DNA of 64,000 nucleotides from Hetaerina americana (Eukaryota; Arthropoda; Insecta; Odonata; Calopterygidae): assembly GCA_022747635.1 (NCBI GenBank), contig JAKTNV010000004.1:84921552-84985551 (forward strand), given 5' to 3'. A program made the translations under genes and the position numbers. Shown one piece after another: positions 22,960 to 35,039 of this stretch (the first letter of the stretch is position 1; every line of letters starts with the position of its first letter). A model generated the notes under the pieces. It made no database searches, was not told the origin of the DNA, and saw only the letters and a list, made by a program, of their open reading frames with translations.

Positions 22960-25670
22960 CAGAAGAAGAAAACCAATTTAGTTAGAGCAAGAACTTGGAA
23001 TGTTAGGACAATGATGAGGACAGGGAAATTGGAGAATGTTAAGTGAGAGATAGAAAGGGGAAATATAGATATTTCAGGTCTATGCGAGGTGAGATGGAAA
23101 GATAGCGGGGATTACTGGAGTGATAAGTATAGAATAATATACAGCGGCGGGGACGAGAGCCAACGAGGGGTTGCCATAGTATTAAATAAAGAGGTAGGAA
23201 GAAGCGTAGTCAACATAGAGTAAGTAACGGATAGATTATTACTAGTAGAGATAAAAGCAGAACCGACGAACTTGGTTATTATTCAGGTATACTGTACATG
23301 CCACGAGCAACCATAAGGAAGAAGAGGTCGATATACGATCAGTTAGAGGACATAATCGCGTGTGTTCCTGCAGGGAAACATTTGATAGTAATGGGGGATG
23401 GGAATGCGAATGTAGGCGAGGGAAGAGATGGTGATGAGGTGGGGGACTACGGGGAGAAAGCAGTTGAGTTCTGCAGGAGACAGGGGTTAGTCATCACCAA
23501 CACTTTGTTTAGACACCACAAAAGACGCAGGTATACATGGAAAATGCCAGGTGACTCAGAAAGGTATCAGCTAGATTATATCCTGGTTAGACACAGGTTT
23601 AGGAACAGTGTGATAAATTCGCACAGCTTCCCGGGAGCGGATGCGGACTCAGACCACAATTTAGTTGTTATGAAAAGTAGCGTACGTTTCAAAAAGATAA
23701 GGCAGAGGCGGCGAGTTAGAAAATGGAATGTAGAAGCATTAAATGGTTTGAAAAAGAAGGAATACAAACAGGCGGTAGAGAAAATCATGGAGGATGGCAA
23801 AGGGCTTAGTAATATCGAAGAAAAATGGGAAATGATCAAGAAAGGGTTGTCTAAAGCCGCAAAAGACACTATTGGAACCGTTAACGCTAAAAGGACTAGG
23901 AAACCATGGATCACGGATGAGATGATTACAAAGATGGATGAGAGGAGAAAATGGAATAATGTAAACACAGAGGCAAAATGAAGTACAAAGAGTTAAACAT
24001 TTAAATTGAGGCGGGCAACAAATAAAGCAAAGGAAGCATGGTGGAAGACGCAGTGCGAGGACATGGAAAGTTTGCAGAGGAAGGGTGAAATTAGCGCGCT
24101 TTTCAGAAGTTAAATCTTTATCGGGAAGTAAGAAGGGAAGCTCTATGCTATGGAAGGAATATATAGAAGAACTGTATAATAAAGAATTTAGACCAACCAA
24201 GTTAGACATAGAAAAGGAACATGACGTAGGGAAAGATGTTCCAGGCATACTCGATGATGAGATAGAAAGGCCATTAAGGGAGATGAAACTAAATAAAGCC
24301 GTGGGGGTGGATAACATTCCCGCGGAACTATTGAAATGTTTAGGAAACTGTGGGAGAAAGAGGCTATATGGGCTGATTCGTAGTATTTATGAGGAAGGAA
24401 TTTGGCCGGAAGACTTAGTGAAATCAGCTTTGGTTCCTATTCCGAAAAAGGTAAAGGCCACGTCATGTGAGGACTGCAGGACAATAAGTTTGATATCCCA
24501 CGCAGCTAAAGTTGTTCTCAGGATCATAAACAAAAGGATAGAGAGTAGGGCAAATGATTACTTAGAGGGTGGTCATTTTGCGTTCAGGAAGGGGAGAGGT
24601 ACGCGTGATGCCATTGCAGTAATGAGATTATTAATCGAGAGGAATATAGAACACAACCAGGAGGTATTTGCCTGTTTCGTATATTTCGAAAAAGCGTTTA
24701 ATAGAGTGAATTGGGAAAAACTAATGAGTATTCTTCAGAAAATAGGAATAGATTGGAGGGATAGGAGGCTAATCCGCAAATTGTATATGTCTCAGACTGC
24801 TTAGGTGCGAGTTGGGTACGGGCAGTGTTAGGAAGAGGTGTAAGGCAGGGTTGCCCATTATCACCGTTGCTGTTCAACCTGAATGTAGAGGAAGTGATTA
24901 TAGAGGCATGGGAAGACCTGGAGGTAGGAATGAAAGTGGGCGGGGAATTCGTACAATTAGTTAGGTCGCTGATGACCAAGCTTTAGTCAGTCAGCGAAGG
25001 GGGTGCAAGCATTGCTGAGTGAATTGGAAATTCCGTGTGACAGATATTGGAAGAGAATCAATATTAATAAAACAAAAGTTATGCGATTTTGTTGGCAGAA
25101 TAAGGCTAAGCTAAACATTAAAATAGGGGGCGGGGAAAATAGAGCAGGTAGAACAGTTTACGTATCTCGGAAGTGTTTCGGACCAACATGGTCGTAAGTA
25201 ATAGGGACGTAATGAGAAGAATTGCGCTAGGTAAAGAGGCTTTCACAAGCAGGAGGGAGTTGATGACAGGGACGTTGAGTAAAGATATTAAGAAAAGACT
25301 CGTAAAACCTTTGATATGGAGCGTAGCTATGTACGGCGCGGAAACGTGGTCATTGAAGCAGGAGGATAGACGTAGACTGGAGGCTATTGAAATGTGGGTG
25401 TGGAGAAGAATGGAGAACGTGAAATGGACGGAGAAGAAAACAAATGAGGAATTACTTGGTATGGTGAGCGAAGAGAGGGGTTTGTTGGGAGAAATCCTAT
25501 GGAGGCAGGAAAAGTGGACGAAGGGGTTATTGACAGGCAGTGGGATGTTGAAGATTGTATTAGAAGGGAGAATGTTAGGCAAACGAAGAAAGGGAAGGAA
25601 CAGAATAGGGATGTTGGACGGGATGAAGGGCGGAAGGAAGTACTCGAAGATAAAAAGGGACCCTATGTAG
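22960..25670 (+). pseudogene. RTE-like non-LTR retrotransposon (endonuclease plus reverse transcriptase), degenerate
   Basis: An AP-type endonuclease begins 'RARTWNVRTM' with 'GLCEVRWKDSGD' nearby, then 'LIVMGDGNANVGEG', 'QLDYILVRHRF' and the catalytic-type 'DSDHNLVV' (about 23,650). The reverse transcriptase follows: 'VGVDNIPAELLK', 'RTISLISHAAK', 'FVYFEKAFNRVNW' (the usual Asp of the first catalytic block is Tyr), 'QGCPLSPLLFN' in another frame, 'VADDQAL' at about 24,970 (second catalytic block), and 'IWSVAMYGAETW' and 'MWVWRRME' towards the C-terminus. Stops and frameshifts at about 23,045, 23,220, 23,980, 24,803 and 24,980 rule out activity. The 3' end is near 25,775. RTE clade is inferred from motif style. 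Confidence 0.85.
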
Positions 25671-26269
25671 AGCAGGATGCTGGATTTTGTGTTTTGTTAG
25701 GATTCACAAAATATGTGGCTGTGTCCATCCAAAAACCTGCCTTAACCGGTAGATTACCTAATTATTATTAAACTACTCAAGTCCATTTCAAGTTTTTTGT
25801 GCCTCCACAAATTAAAATGACTAGATAGTCTCTAAATCATCTACCCTTAAATTATTCTTAAATATATCGTTTTTCAGAATTTTCTTTGCGTGGATATTTG
25901 AAAGGATTCAGCATTTTCCTCGAGATCTATTGACAATTGGGTTTCTATTTGTGACCATATTTAGGATGCAAAAAAAATAAATTCTTATTTTGTCCGTTTT
26001 TAAACACCTTTCATGAGTTACATTATAAATGGTGAACAAAATAAGAATATATACCATATGAACTTTTACATTGGTCAACCTTGAAATAAAAAACTTGGGT
26101 GCCGACCTAAAAATGACAGAGTAATAGTTTTTGCCGTTGAACGTTGAAACCCTGGTCGTCTCATAACGAAACTTTTTCAGTGGAATCACAAAGTTACTGT
26201 TTTTTATTTCACGGAGCGAAGATGAAATCACAGATTGAATCTATTGCACAAGTTGGAAGGACGACTCTT

Positions 26270-26460
26270 TACTGCGATACTGAAGATGTATTATTACCCC
26301 CATCGTACTACGGTAGGAGAGATGATGTGAATAAAATTAGAGACATTAAGTGTAGAACAGATAGAACATGCCATTTTTTCCAAGAACGAAAGGGGACCAG
26401 AATAATATCGTCCGACCGCGGTAGGGATAAAAATATTCGGGTCCAAATTATTCTCATGTG
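26270..26460 (+). mobile_element. LINE 3' coding fragment
   Basis: Reads 'YYGRRDDVNKIRDIKCRTDRTCHFFQERKGTRI', related to the LINE ends at 950-1,090 and 42,225-42,320. It is abutted directly by the mariner terminal repeat at 26,461. Confidence 0.5.
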
Positions 26461-27019
26461 TACATGGTTCGTCCGGAAAAAGTGTACTGACTCCTGGGCT
26501 GGGCGCGCCGCTCCAGGCGCGCCCAGCACCGCTCTGACGGGCTGCGATTGGAGGGGGGTATGTTGGCAAGCGACGCTGAAAAAGGCAGTCGGCTCTGAGC
26601 TGTGGTGTAGTGAGGAGCTCTGTTAACGCGAACCTCCACGCTCGACCCACGTCACGGAACGCGATGCCGAAGTTTTTGGAGCAGCGTTATTCCATCAAAT
26701 TTGCGGTAAAGCTTGGGAAATCGTCTACCGAAACTGTCGGTATGATTAACCAGGCTTACGGGGAGTCGGCCATGTCCAGAAACATGGTCTTTCGGTGGCA
26801 CAAGATGTTCGTGGAGGGCAGAGAAGAGGTCGACGACGAGTCTTCGAGAGGTTCCCGATGATGCCTTCGCGGGAGCGTTCCAGGAATGGGAACGCCACTG
26901 GAACAAGTGTATCGACTCACAAGGGTCCTATTTTGAGGAATATTAGCTTAAGATGTGTAAAAGTGCAATACATTTTTTTTCCTGAGCTCAGTACACTTAT
27001 TTTCCGGACGAACCCTGTA
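26461..27019 (+). mobile_element. Internally deleted mariner element
   Basis: Terminal inverted repeats of about 30 bp: 'ggttcgtccggaaaaagtg' with 'tactga' at the left, and the reverse complement 'ggttcgtccggaaaataagtg' with 'tactga' at the right, both bordered by TA as expected for mariner insertion. Total length is 559 bp, against about 1.3 kb for full elements. The transposase DDD core is missing; only the N- and C-terminal ends remain. Confidence 0.9.
26664..26942 (+). pseudogene. Mariner transposase remnant (N-terminus joined to C-terminus)
   Basis: From ATG 26,664 the N-terminal helix-turn-helix region reads 'EQRYSIKFAVKLGKSSTETV' and 'MSRNMVFRWHKMFVEGREEV', typical of mariner (SETMAR-like) DNA-binding domains, and stops at 26,859-26,861. 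In a shifted frame the true C-terminus follows at once: 'DAFAGAFQEWERHWNKCID' then 'SQGSYFEEY' and a stop at about 26,942. The catalytic core is deleted and the join is out of frame. Confidence 0.85.
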
Positions 27020-28190
27020 TTCACCCCGTCACTGACCTTAGCGCTGCTTTCCAAGGCACTATAAAATACAAAGAGACTCATTACCTATTCCGCCTAAACC
27101 TCCTCGTGACACACTCAGTACTAGAACAATTTGTATTCACTTTTTTAACCGTTGTACCTCACGGTAGCATAGTGCCCAGGGCGCACTACCGTCGGGATCT
27201 CAAGATTACCACTCCGCTGGACTACGGGCCTGATGAGCCAGAGCCAAAATTCGAGCTATCGTCTCGACATACCCTTAATCTAGCGTTATCAGCGGCAGTT
27301 GTGGGAAAGTGGACTTCACTACCAGGGTAGTAACTCTACGCGAATGTTTTGTGCTTGAATTTTCGAAGTATCTCATTTGTCAATAAAATAAATCTAATTT
27401 TTCTAGTCGAGGCAACCGCTTACAATTGATGTAAAAATTGCTTGAACCACAGTTTCCACTAATTCCACATTAAAACATGGATATGATTCTGGCTTCTAAT
27501 GTTGGAAATCACTCTTAGAAGTTAACAGTAGCCAGGAAATATACGTATTCAAAAGTGATCGAATTAAAGGCCTATCATTTTTCCCCGAGTAGATTTCTCA
27601 TCTTAAATTAAGATAAAGCCAAGTAATACGCTTTTTTTGCTCAGAATGGCAGTATTTTTAAGATTTAAATTCATGAACTGCCCTGATCTCATGCATCTTA
27701 ATATTTCATTCTTTTAAAATGAAAGTGATCTGACAATTCTTTCTTCTCCTATACCATTTTTTACTATTATATATCAATTAAGTTGGCATGTACTCAAGAA
27801 GTAGTTGAACGCCAAGGATATTCACTTGAGCAATGGATATCAGTAGATTGAGGGATCAAGTATCAAGTAGAAATCTAAATCGAAGGACGAAACAATCGAT
27901 TTCCTTTCTGTAAGAGAGCCACTGTAAATCTTAATGCAGAAGCAAATTATGTTGACAAGATAGAAAATTTCAAAGTTTGGTTATATTTTTTGGTTGTATG
28001 GATTGATAAACTAGGTGAATTGAGTTGGCGAAGTAAATAATAAATCAAAATATTTGACGCAAATACTCTAGGGAATGTAGTGACGAGAGCATTTCCTTCT
28101 TTCAAATAAGCTAAGTGACTTGACGAATGGGAAATCTGTCGTAAAATAATGATGATACACGCATACCCTAGGTTTTTACGATTTAGGTTT
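27020..28190. other. Spacer sequence, nothing recognised
   Basis: Includes a GC-moderate stretch (27,100-27,330) with a 74-codon frame but no domain. The rest is AT-rich. Confidence 0.45.
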
Positions 28191-28199
28191 CCGTGGGAA

Positions 28200-31100
28200 C
28201 GGGGAAAATGAGATGGACGAAGAGGAAGGCAAATTGCGAAGCCATCACCGGACTAAGGGAGGAAATAGCAAGAAGGGACGTTGAAGGCCATGACAAAAGG
28301 GAGAATGCGAGAGGATGCAAAAGTAAGGAAGAGGATTTAAACCGACCGACCGACGATCAAGTACTGCGCTTATGCGCATCGACAACCTGTTTCCAGCTGC
28401 TGCTGATTAACGGTTTTTTGATATTCGTTACTGGTTTAGGGCTTGTTATGGGTTTAGGACATTTTGGTATTAGGATTGGGGCTTGGGTATTACGAGCTGG
28501 CTTGCATGGTTGAGTATTTCGGGCGTTTATGCTTAAAAATGTGGATTTTTAACGTACGACCACAGGTTTTCTAATAGGGGGTTGTTTGTGAAGGCTAGAG
28601 ATTTTGAGAATGATGCTGCTATTGATTGGAGGTGGGTGCTTAAATCAGGTAGTTTAAGGTCTTTTTGAAGGGATTCTTTGCGGATGTACCTAGGTAGGTT
28701 TTCAATTTTTCTGACGGTTTTATTTTCGAAGGTGAAGATCTTTTTTAAGTGGGTCGCTGCAATTACCACCCCCCAAGCCGGGTAACCGTAGTTAAGGATT
28801 GGCCTGATCATTGATTTATTGGTTAGTTAGATGAAGGGTTAGTTTGGCATTCGGATTTTAGAAGAGGGTAAATTAAGCAGTAGGCTGCATTGTCTTTGTT
28901 TATTGCATATTGCGTGTGGGCGTGCCAAATAAGTTTCCGGTCGAAGATAACACCCAGAAATTTTGCGTTTTCCCTTGGTGGCAGTTGAGTGTTTTTATAG
29001 TAGAGCTTTATTGAGCACGGCTTTTTCCATTTCCTGGCAAAGTTGACGACTTCGCTTTTTTCTGCATTTATTTGTAACTTCCAGGAGACCATCCATTGCT
29101 CCACAGGGTCAAGGTGTTCTTGGAAATTATCAGCCGCAAGGTCTGGACAGAAGGATTGGGAGGCTATTGCTGAATCATCAGCGTATAGGAAGAGTTGAGT
29201 TTTAGGGTGGGCCGGAAGGTCATTCATGAATAAGTTGAAGAGAGTTGGGGAAATGATGTCTCCTTGAGGGACCCCCGCTAGGATACGCCTGGAGTTCGAA
29301 AGACAGGATTTTACTGATACGACAGAGGTTCTTGAGGAGAGGAAGGAGGATAAATCTGACTGAGCTAATTTGTGGATGAGTCCTGTGCAGACACGGTCGA
29401 AAGCGCGCTTTTTGTCCAGAAAGGCGACTTGGGAGTGCTTATGGATGTTGAAACCAAAAGTCATATATATTCAACTAGTCTTAAAATTTGGCGTGTGGTA
29501 GCAGTCTTTTTCTTGAAGCCTGTTTGCTCGGGTCTTAAAAGGTTTCAGCAGAGTAGCTCTTCATGGAGGCGTGTAATTACTAGTCTCTCCAAAACTTTTC
29601 CCATGCAGGGCAAGAGACTAATGGACCGGTAGTTTGAGGGATTTTTAGGGTCTTTTCCAGGCTTGGCAAGCAGGATAATTTTTGCTTTCTTCCAGGCCGG
29701 CGGGAAGTAGCAGTGGGCGAGAGAGGCGCTGGGAATGGCTAGGAAGTGTTGGATAAAGGTTTTTGGTAGATTTTTCAGATGACAGTAGGAGATGAGGTCA
29801 AGGCTGGCAGCAGACTTGGATTTTGAGTGGTTAATGATAGATCGCAGTTCAGATAAGGCTATCGGAGGGATTGAGGGAGTGGGGGTGTATGAAATAGATT
29901 GGAAGGTGGAGTACACAAGGTTGTCAAGTGGGGAGGGATTTTGGTTTTGGAAAACTGACTCCAAAACGTCAGCAAAAACATATGCTTTCTCTTTGTCCGA
30001 GTAAGCTAGTCTTCCTAGGTAGGAGAGCGGGGCAGGGGGAGTGATCCTTTACCCGAGGGATCGAGCGAGTGTCTCCTTAACCGAGAGGTTACCAGGTTCC
30101 TCAGGGCACGGTACTTGCGGCAGTCAATAGGGTGGTGTGTGCGTTGCCAAAGCTGTCTGGCCTGGTTTCTTAAGTTCATAATTCGTATTATAGCTGCCGG
30201 AAGGGCAGGACCAGCGAGGTTGGCCGGATATGGGTGGAGGGCTGAGGTTGTGGCGATTGAGTTGATTAAAGTTGTGAAGTGAGTAATAGCCGAGTCAATA
30301 AAGTCTGTGTTTGATACATCCGGCGACTTTATGGGGGTCGAACTGCAGATCGATTTAAATTTGGTCCAGTTAATTAGGGAAAACGGGATAGGAAGAAAAC
30401 TTGGGTTGAGAGGGACTAAAAATGAGCGGGCAATGATCAGAAGCCGCGTTGCCGACGTTGTAGATTGTGAAATTGGGTGGAAGGGAAGTGAGAACCAGGT
30501 CTAGGATATCGGGAAGTCCTGGGTTCGGAGGGAAATGGGTGGGTAAGGCCGGTGGCATTATGGCGAAGTTATCGGTTTGCTTAAGGCAGCGCAGAGAGTG
30601 GCCGCGACTGGAGTTGGTCCTGCAACCTCAGGCCATATGTTTGGCGTTGAGGTCACCTCATAACAAGGAACGGGAAGCTAGTATGGACGAGAGGGCATCC
30701 TGATCATCCTTGGGGAACTTGGAGCGACTGGGGGGGGGGGGGCGATAATAGGCAGACCAGATGCGTAATAATACTTCTCTGGTCATTATTCTAATCCCGA
30801 CCAGTTCCAGAAGAGTATTGGGTGGACAATTGGTCGCAAGGGATGTGCTTTTTCAGGAAGATAGCAACACTACCTCCCTGGCTGTCATGTCTATCCCACC
30901 GGCAAGCCTTTTATTTTGGGATGAAAAAAGATTGGTTGGGTTTCAACTTTATTTCCTGCAGTAAAATGACGCCCGTAGAGTGGGTGGCCGCAAGATGCTG
31001 AAGTTCAGGGACCTTTGGGTGGATGCTGTTACAATTCCACTGAAGGAAGCTTAGGTGTTGGGGAGGGGAAGGCTGATTATAAGCCATGTAGTAGTTGGAT

Positions 31101-31290
31101 GCGACAGGGGATTAGATCGGTTTTTAGGATGGACATAAGGGATGCGTTATTGTCTTGGGTAAGGAGCTTGGGTAATGGTAATGAGGGACTATAAATTTGT
31201 CGGGACGGAAGGTGTAGGATTTTGGCTTAGACTTGAACTGAGGTCAGGCGGGGTTGGTATGGGTGGAGTGTACGTTGAGAGACAAGGAAG
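28200..31290 (-). pseudogene. Jockey-like non-LTR retrotransposon, degenerate
   Basis: Reads on the minus strand from about 31,060 downward. The endonuclease has 'LQWNCNSIHPKVPELQHL', 'LLQEIKLKPNQ', 'GGSVAIFLKKHIP' and 'ASDHCPLIF' (about 30,440). The reverse transcriptase has 'SAASLDLISYCHLKNLP', 'LLAKPGKDPKNPSNYRSISL', 'AFLDKKRAFDRV', 'GVPQGDIISPTLFNLFMNDL', 'LFLYADDSAI' with both Asp present, and 'KFLGVIFDRKLIW'. A C-terminal part lies at 28,533-28,811. Frame breaks occur near 28,815, 29,470-29,540 and between 29,964 and 30,370. The low-complexity 28,200-28,530 probably belongs to the 3' region; a poly-G run (30,730-30,741) interrupts the endonuclease. Confidence 0.85.
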
Positions 31291-32004
31291 GGGATTTAAG
31301 ATTTTCGTCCATTATCTATATTCACCGCCACTTTAAAACTTCTCTCAATCCTCGAAAATTCAGTGGGCTTCGCTTATAATTCCTTTGCGTTTGGCCAAGG
31401 TAGTAGTAATACCCCGATTGATGCAATATAATCAAATGGGAGTATGTATTAAAGCCGAATAGACCCATAAGAAAACTAAAAGAGTTTTAACCAGCAGGAA
31501 AGTACAAGAGGCTATATGGTACTAAAGACAGGATGGTGCTTATACCCCACACCCTTACCTTTTTATTCATTCATGCCTCTTTCTTCAAGCGCCGTTCGTC
31601 AGCACTAGATTTGGTTCACCGCCTGAATATCCACTGAAATAAATAGGGCAGTTGAATTTACACACTTCTTTATTGTTAGAAGCATATGGAAAATGTGATC
31701 TCATTACCATTGTGTTTGATATAGTACAATTAAAGTTTCGTCTAGCAATGATTATCAATTGAGTATTCTTGGGAATAGTTTATGTTTTGGTGTGGTTCGT
31801 AGTTGTGAGAGGCCAGTTTTGGGCGGGTACATAGGCTTACCTGCGAGATTTAAGATTATGCTTTCCTTTTTTTATTCTTTCTGTGCTTTTTATTTCTCAA
31901 ATTTAGTTTCTATACATTGCAAGTAATGTCTTTTACTGCAGTGTTTTTAAGTTTCATGTGGCAGTGACGCATGCAAGCAGAAATATTTTTAAAATACTTT
32001 CTTT
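31291..32004. other. Spacer sequence with a possible minus-strand poly(A) signal
   Basis: A minus-strand AATAAA at about 31,870-31,876 lies about 130 bases past the stop of the candidate exon at 32,005-32,290. Otherwise nothing is recognised. Confidence 0.35.
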
Positions 32005-32290
32005 TTAGTTGAAAAAAGTGTAAATATTTTCAGCTAAACTGGAAAAGAAATTCATAATATAACTTTTGGATACGATATTCCTTGCGACTTCAGCACAGTG
32101 CATAATCTGGAAAACTTCTTGCTGGCTTCGCCTAACGATGGTCTTCGAGGACAGAATCTTTCGCTGCCGTGTGGTGGTTCCAAGGGTGAAAGAAAGCTCA
32201 CCATCTATCGAATTGGCCATGATATTTCCTTTCCGTTTCGTAACCTTACCGAGAGTACCATTGTCTGAAGAAAATAGATGGCTTTTCCTG
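32005..32290 (-). CDS. Candidate terminal exon of an unknown gene
   Basis: A minus-strand frame of about 95 codons (SRKSHLFSSDNGTLGK; GELSFTLGTTTRQRKILSSK; QQEVFQIMHCAEVARNIV) ends in a stop at 32,005. It follows an acceptor-like 'ttgtttacctacaaagcag' at about 32,290 and is followed by an AATAAA. Composition looks coding, but I recognise no family. The splice phase does not fit directly onto the 36,843-36,887 exon, so intermediate exons would be needed if they belong together. Confidence 0.35.
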
Positions 32291-32304
32291 CTTTGTAGGT
32301 AAAC

Positions 32305-33900
32305 AAAAGTATTTATTCGGGCGGAATTGTAACAGTAAGGGTCCTTATTCCATGTAACCTTTCGTAAATACAATAATAATTGGAGGAAGTATCGGGCGAT
32401 ATAAAAAGAGAATGGTATTGATAATGGATAATGGATGGAAAATTGATATGAAAGAAATAAGCACAATATACCATTTCGTAAGAAAAACCTAAGTGTTCAG
32501 ACATGAAAACTAGGAAACACCCGTGAAGGAAGGCACTCACTAAGGAGTGTGAAAAACTTGAGAAAACCCTCGGAGACCGAAGGAAAATGAAGTACATTAA
32601 TACAAATGAGTGAAACGGTAGGACAATAATATTGGAATTGTTGACAATAGGGAAGACAGGTTCATTCATATTAACAGAATGGCCGAGCATTATTTCCATT
32701 TGGGGTAATTGAGCGAGGTGTTCCCTAATATTTATCCTGGCGAGGATTATTTAATATAATATTTATAATGCAACCTTCAACTGTGATGAAGAATGATTGT
32801 CTGAAATTGTTATACTCTCTTAGCGGACATTGTTCCAATTCAATTTCATTTGAGTTTTTGAATTCCTGAAAGGTGAAACAGGTCGTTAGTGCATCCAGGG
32901 GCGTACCTTTCGTCTGTTTCTCGAGAACACGTTCGCAGCTCTAGTAAAGTTAGCCAACAACTGGAGACAAGATAGAGACATAAGTGCCGTAAGCTCTCAC
33001 CATTTCAGAGGGGAACACCTAATAGCCTAGTGCAAAAGGTCTGCTTCTATGTACGTTTTTTATGAAGCCTGAATATATGGCATTTTCCCGGATTATGACA
33101 AAGGCTGTCCTCAATAACTGCAGACTTTACACAGTAAAACTAAAAACGCAATAGGTAGGCGGCCCTATAACCCATCTACTCTCCAGAAATGGGTATTCCA
33201 TAGCTTCAATATTTCCTTGAATTACAATTCTGTCCAGTCCTATATCCCACTACGGACAATGAATTTCGTAGAGCAGGTAGCTATATGCTGCTTGCAACAA
33301 CTTACCCGATAATCTACATATTTATGCAGATTGGTTACAGGTGACACCTATTTGTTTACACCGAAAGCATTTATGTAGCAATGCAATGAAAACTGGTGAA
33401 ATTATGGACAGAATTAATCCACCGGCGTTTTCTTAGGTTTGTCAGTAACCATATAATGTTTCACATGGATCAGAGCCTTAAAATTGATGCACGATTGTAG
33501 ACTTGATAAAAACTGTTCGCAGGAATCTCGTGTTGGTATATTAGCAAGAGAGCTGATGATGTTTGACATGAGGGGGAATGACCCATAACTCAGCGACGTA
33601 ACTCAAATGACATTGAAAGAAGGCATGGCCAGGTGCTGCACGGTGCTCATTTGAAATGATCAAGCTGAGCTAGTATTAAAACACAGCCGTACTCAGTTTA
33701 GTGAGGTCTGACTGATGTGGGTATCGCAGTTTTTTTATATTAATATAAATTCCTGGTATTTTAGCAGTTTCAATATCAGTTACTTTTTAATTCGGACTGC
33801 TAAGAATATGCTGAATTTTTTTAGGATTAAATCTAAGTGATTAATATCAAAACATTCCTTACCCTGTCCTTGGGTTGCGGTGGATCGTACCTAATGTTAT
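32305..33900. other. Spacer sequence, nothing recognised
   Basis: Contains a 128-codon minus-strand frame (32,313-32,699) rich in F, I and S, typical of antisense AT-rich DNA, without domain features. Confidence 0.4.
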
Positions 33901-33903
33901 AGA

Positions 33904-34760
33904 TCAGGGGGGCCAACCTGCGGCTCGTGAGAGACATGCGGCTCTCGGTAAATCAACCCGAGTTGCCTTTTTCATTTGTGTTATTGTATATTTTTTAACT
34001 TATTATAGTTCCGTAGGTGTTTAAAATTTCTTTTAAATCAGTGCCACGTTGTAATAAATTTCGTTTCCGTCCAAATTAAGAATACGACTCATTCAAAGCT
34101 GTGCGAACGAACATAAACAGCGGCGTGAACGACCTCCTCCAGACCGATTTTGAATTCTTAAAGTTTCATTGGAATTGAAGGTTTACATTGTGCTCTTAAG
34201 GAAGTAATTTGTATCAATCTTGCTGCGGATATGTTGCAATCTGGAATTTCAGTAAGGATGCGACATTTATCATTGTTCTAATAACAAAACTTTCGTGCTA
34301 GATTTATTTATTTCCATTTTTTAATATGACGACAGAAGTAAAATAAAAAATAAACTACGAGCAAGAAAAGAGAAATTTTAATTTTAAGAGGAGAATTTCT
34401 TCTTTATTGACAACAATGAAAAAGCATTGTCTTATTTGTAATTCTGTCACAAATTATGAAGCTAGCGATTTACGTCGAAGTTGTGAAACCAATCATCCTC
34501 AGTTTTCTAATCGGCATCGACCAAAGTCGAAATAATGATCATTGCTTCTTTAAAAACAAATTTAAATAAGCAACAGTCAATTTTGACGACCTTTAGCAAT
34601 CAAGCTAATAATAGAGAAGCCAGTTTCGTTTGCTACCTGGAATATTTCTCGTGCAAAACGCCCGTACGGAGAGGGAGAGTTTAACTTTGGAGATGTACAT
34701 GAAATTTTAAATGCAAATAATGCAGCATCGCACAAAGTTGTTTCGCAAATTCCAGTGTTG
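33904..34760 (+). mobile_element. Degenerate hAT element: 5' end and BED-type zinc finger remnant
   Basis: The stretch at 33,905 (caggggggccaacctgcggc, then 'tcgtgag...catgcggctct') has the form of hAT terminal repeats. Downstream (34,350-34,760), in shifting frames, are 'CLICNSVTNYEASDLRRSCE' with 'TNHPQFSN' (a BED-like C-x2-C...H motif) and 'EASFVC-W-ISRAKRPYGEGEF'. This resembles the N-terminal region of hAT transposases of the ZBED/GTF2IRD2 type. Catalytic regions and the other end were not found. Confidence 0.55.
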
Positions 34761-35039
34761 AGACAAACGAACGACGCACAACAGCAATTAATACATCCAA
34801 CCATTAATTATGGTAACAGTTGTTTGGTTAAGTTAATGCAGAATCCTCTCCACGGATATTCAGAGAAATTCCATCTGCTAAGGCAGGCACATAAGATTAA
34901 CTCAGAATACCAAGGTCGTCATTATATGCATCCCGTATTCTGCCATTTTAAAAAATTGACAGGGGCAAAAATAATGGAAGACTTAAATATCAGCAGTTTC
35001 CAGTTCAAAAAAGAGGAAATTATCAATCCGGGGTAGGTA

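Noticed and set aside
32313..32699. 128-codon minus-strand frame as a membrane protein
   Set aside because: Its hydrophobic composition (F, I, S, H) is typical of antisense AT-rich DNA; there is no start context, splice signal or conservation to support it.
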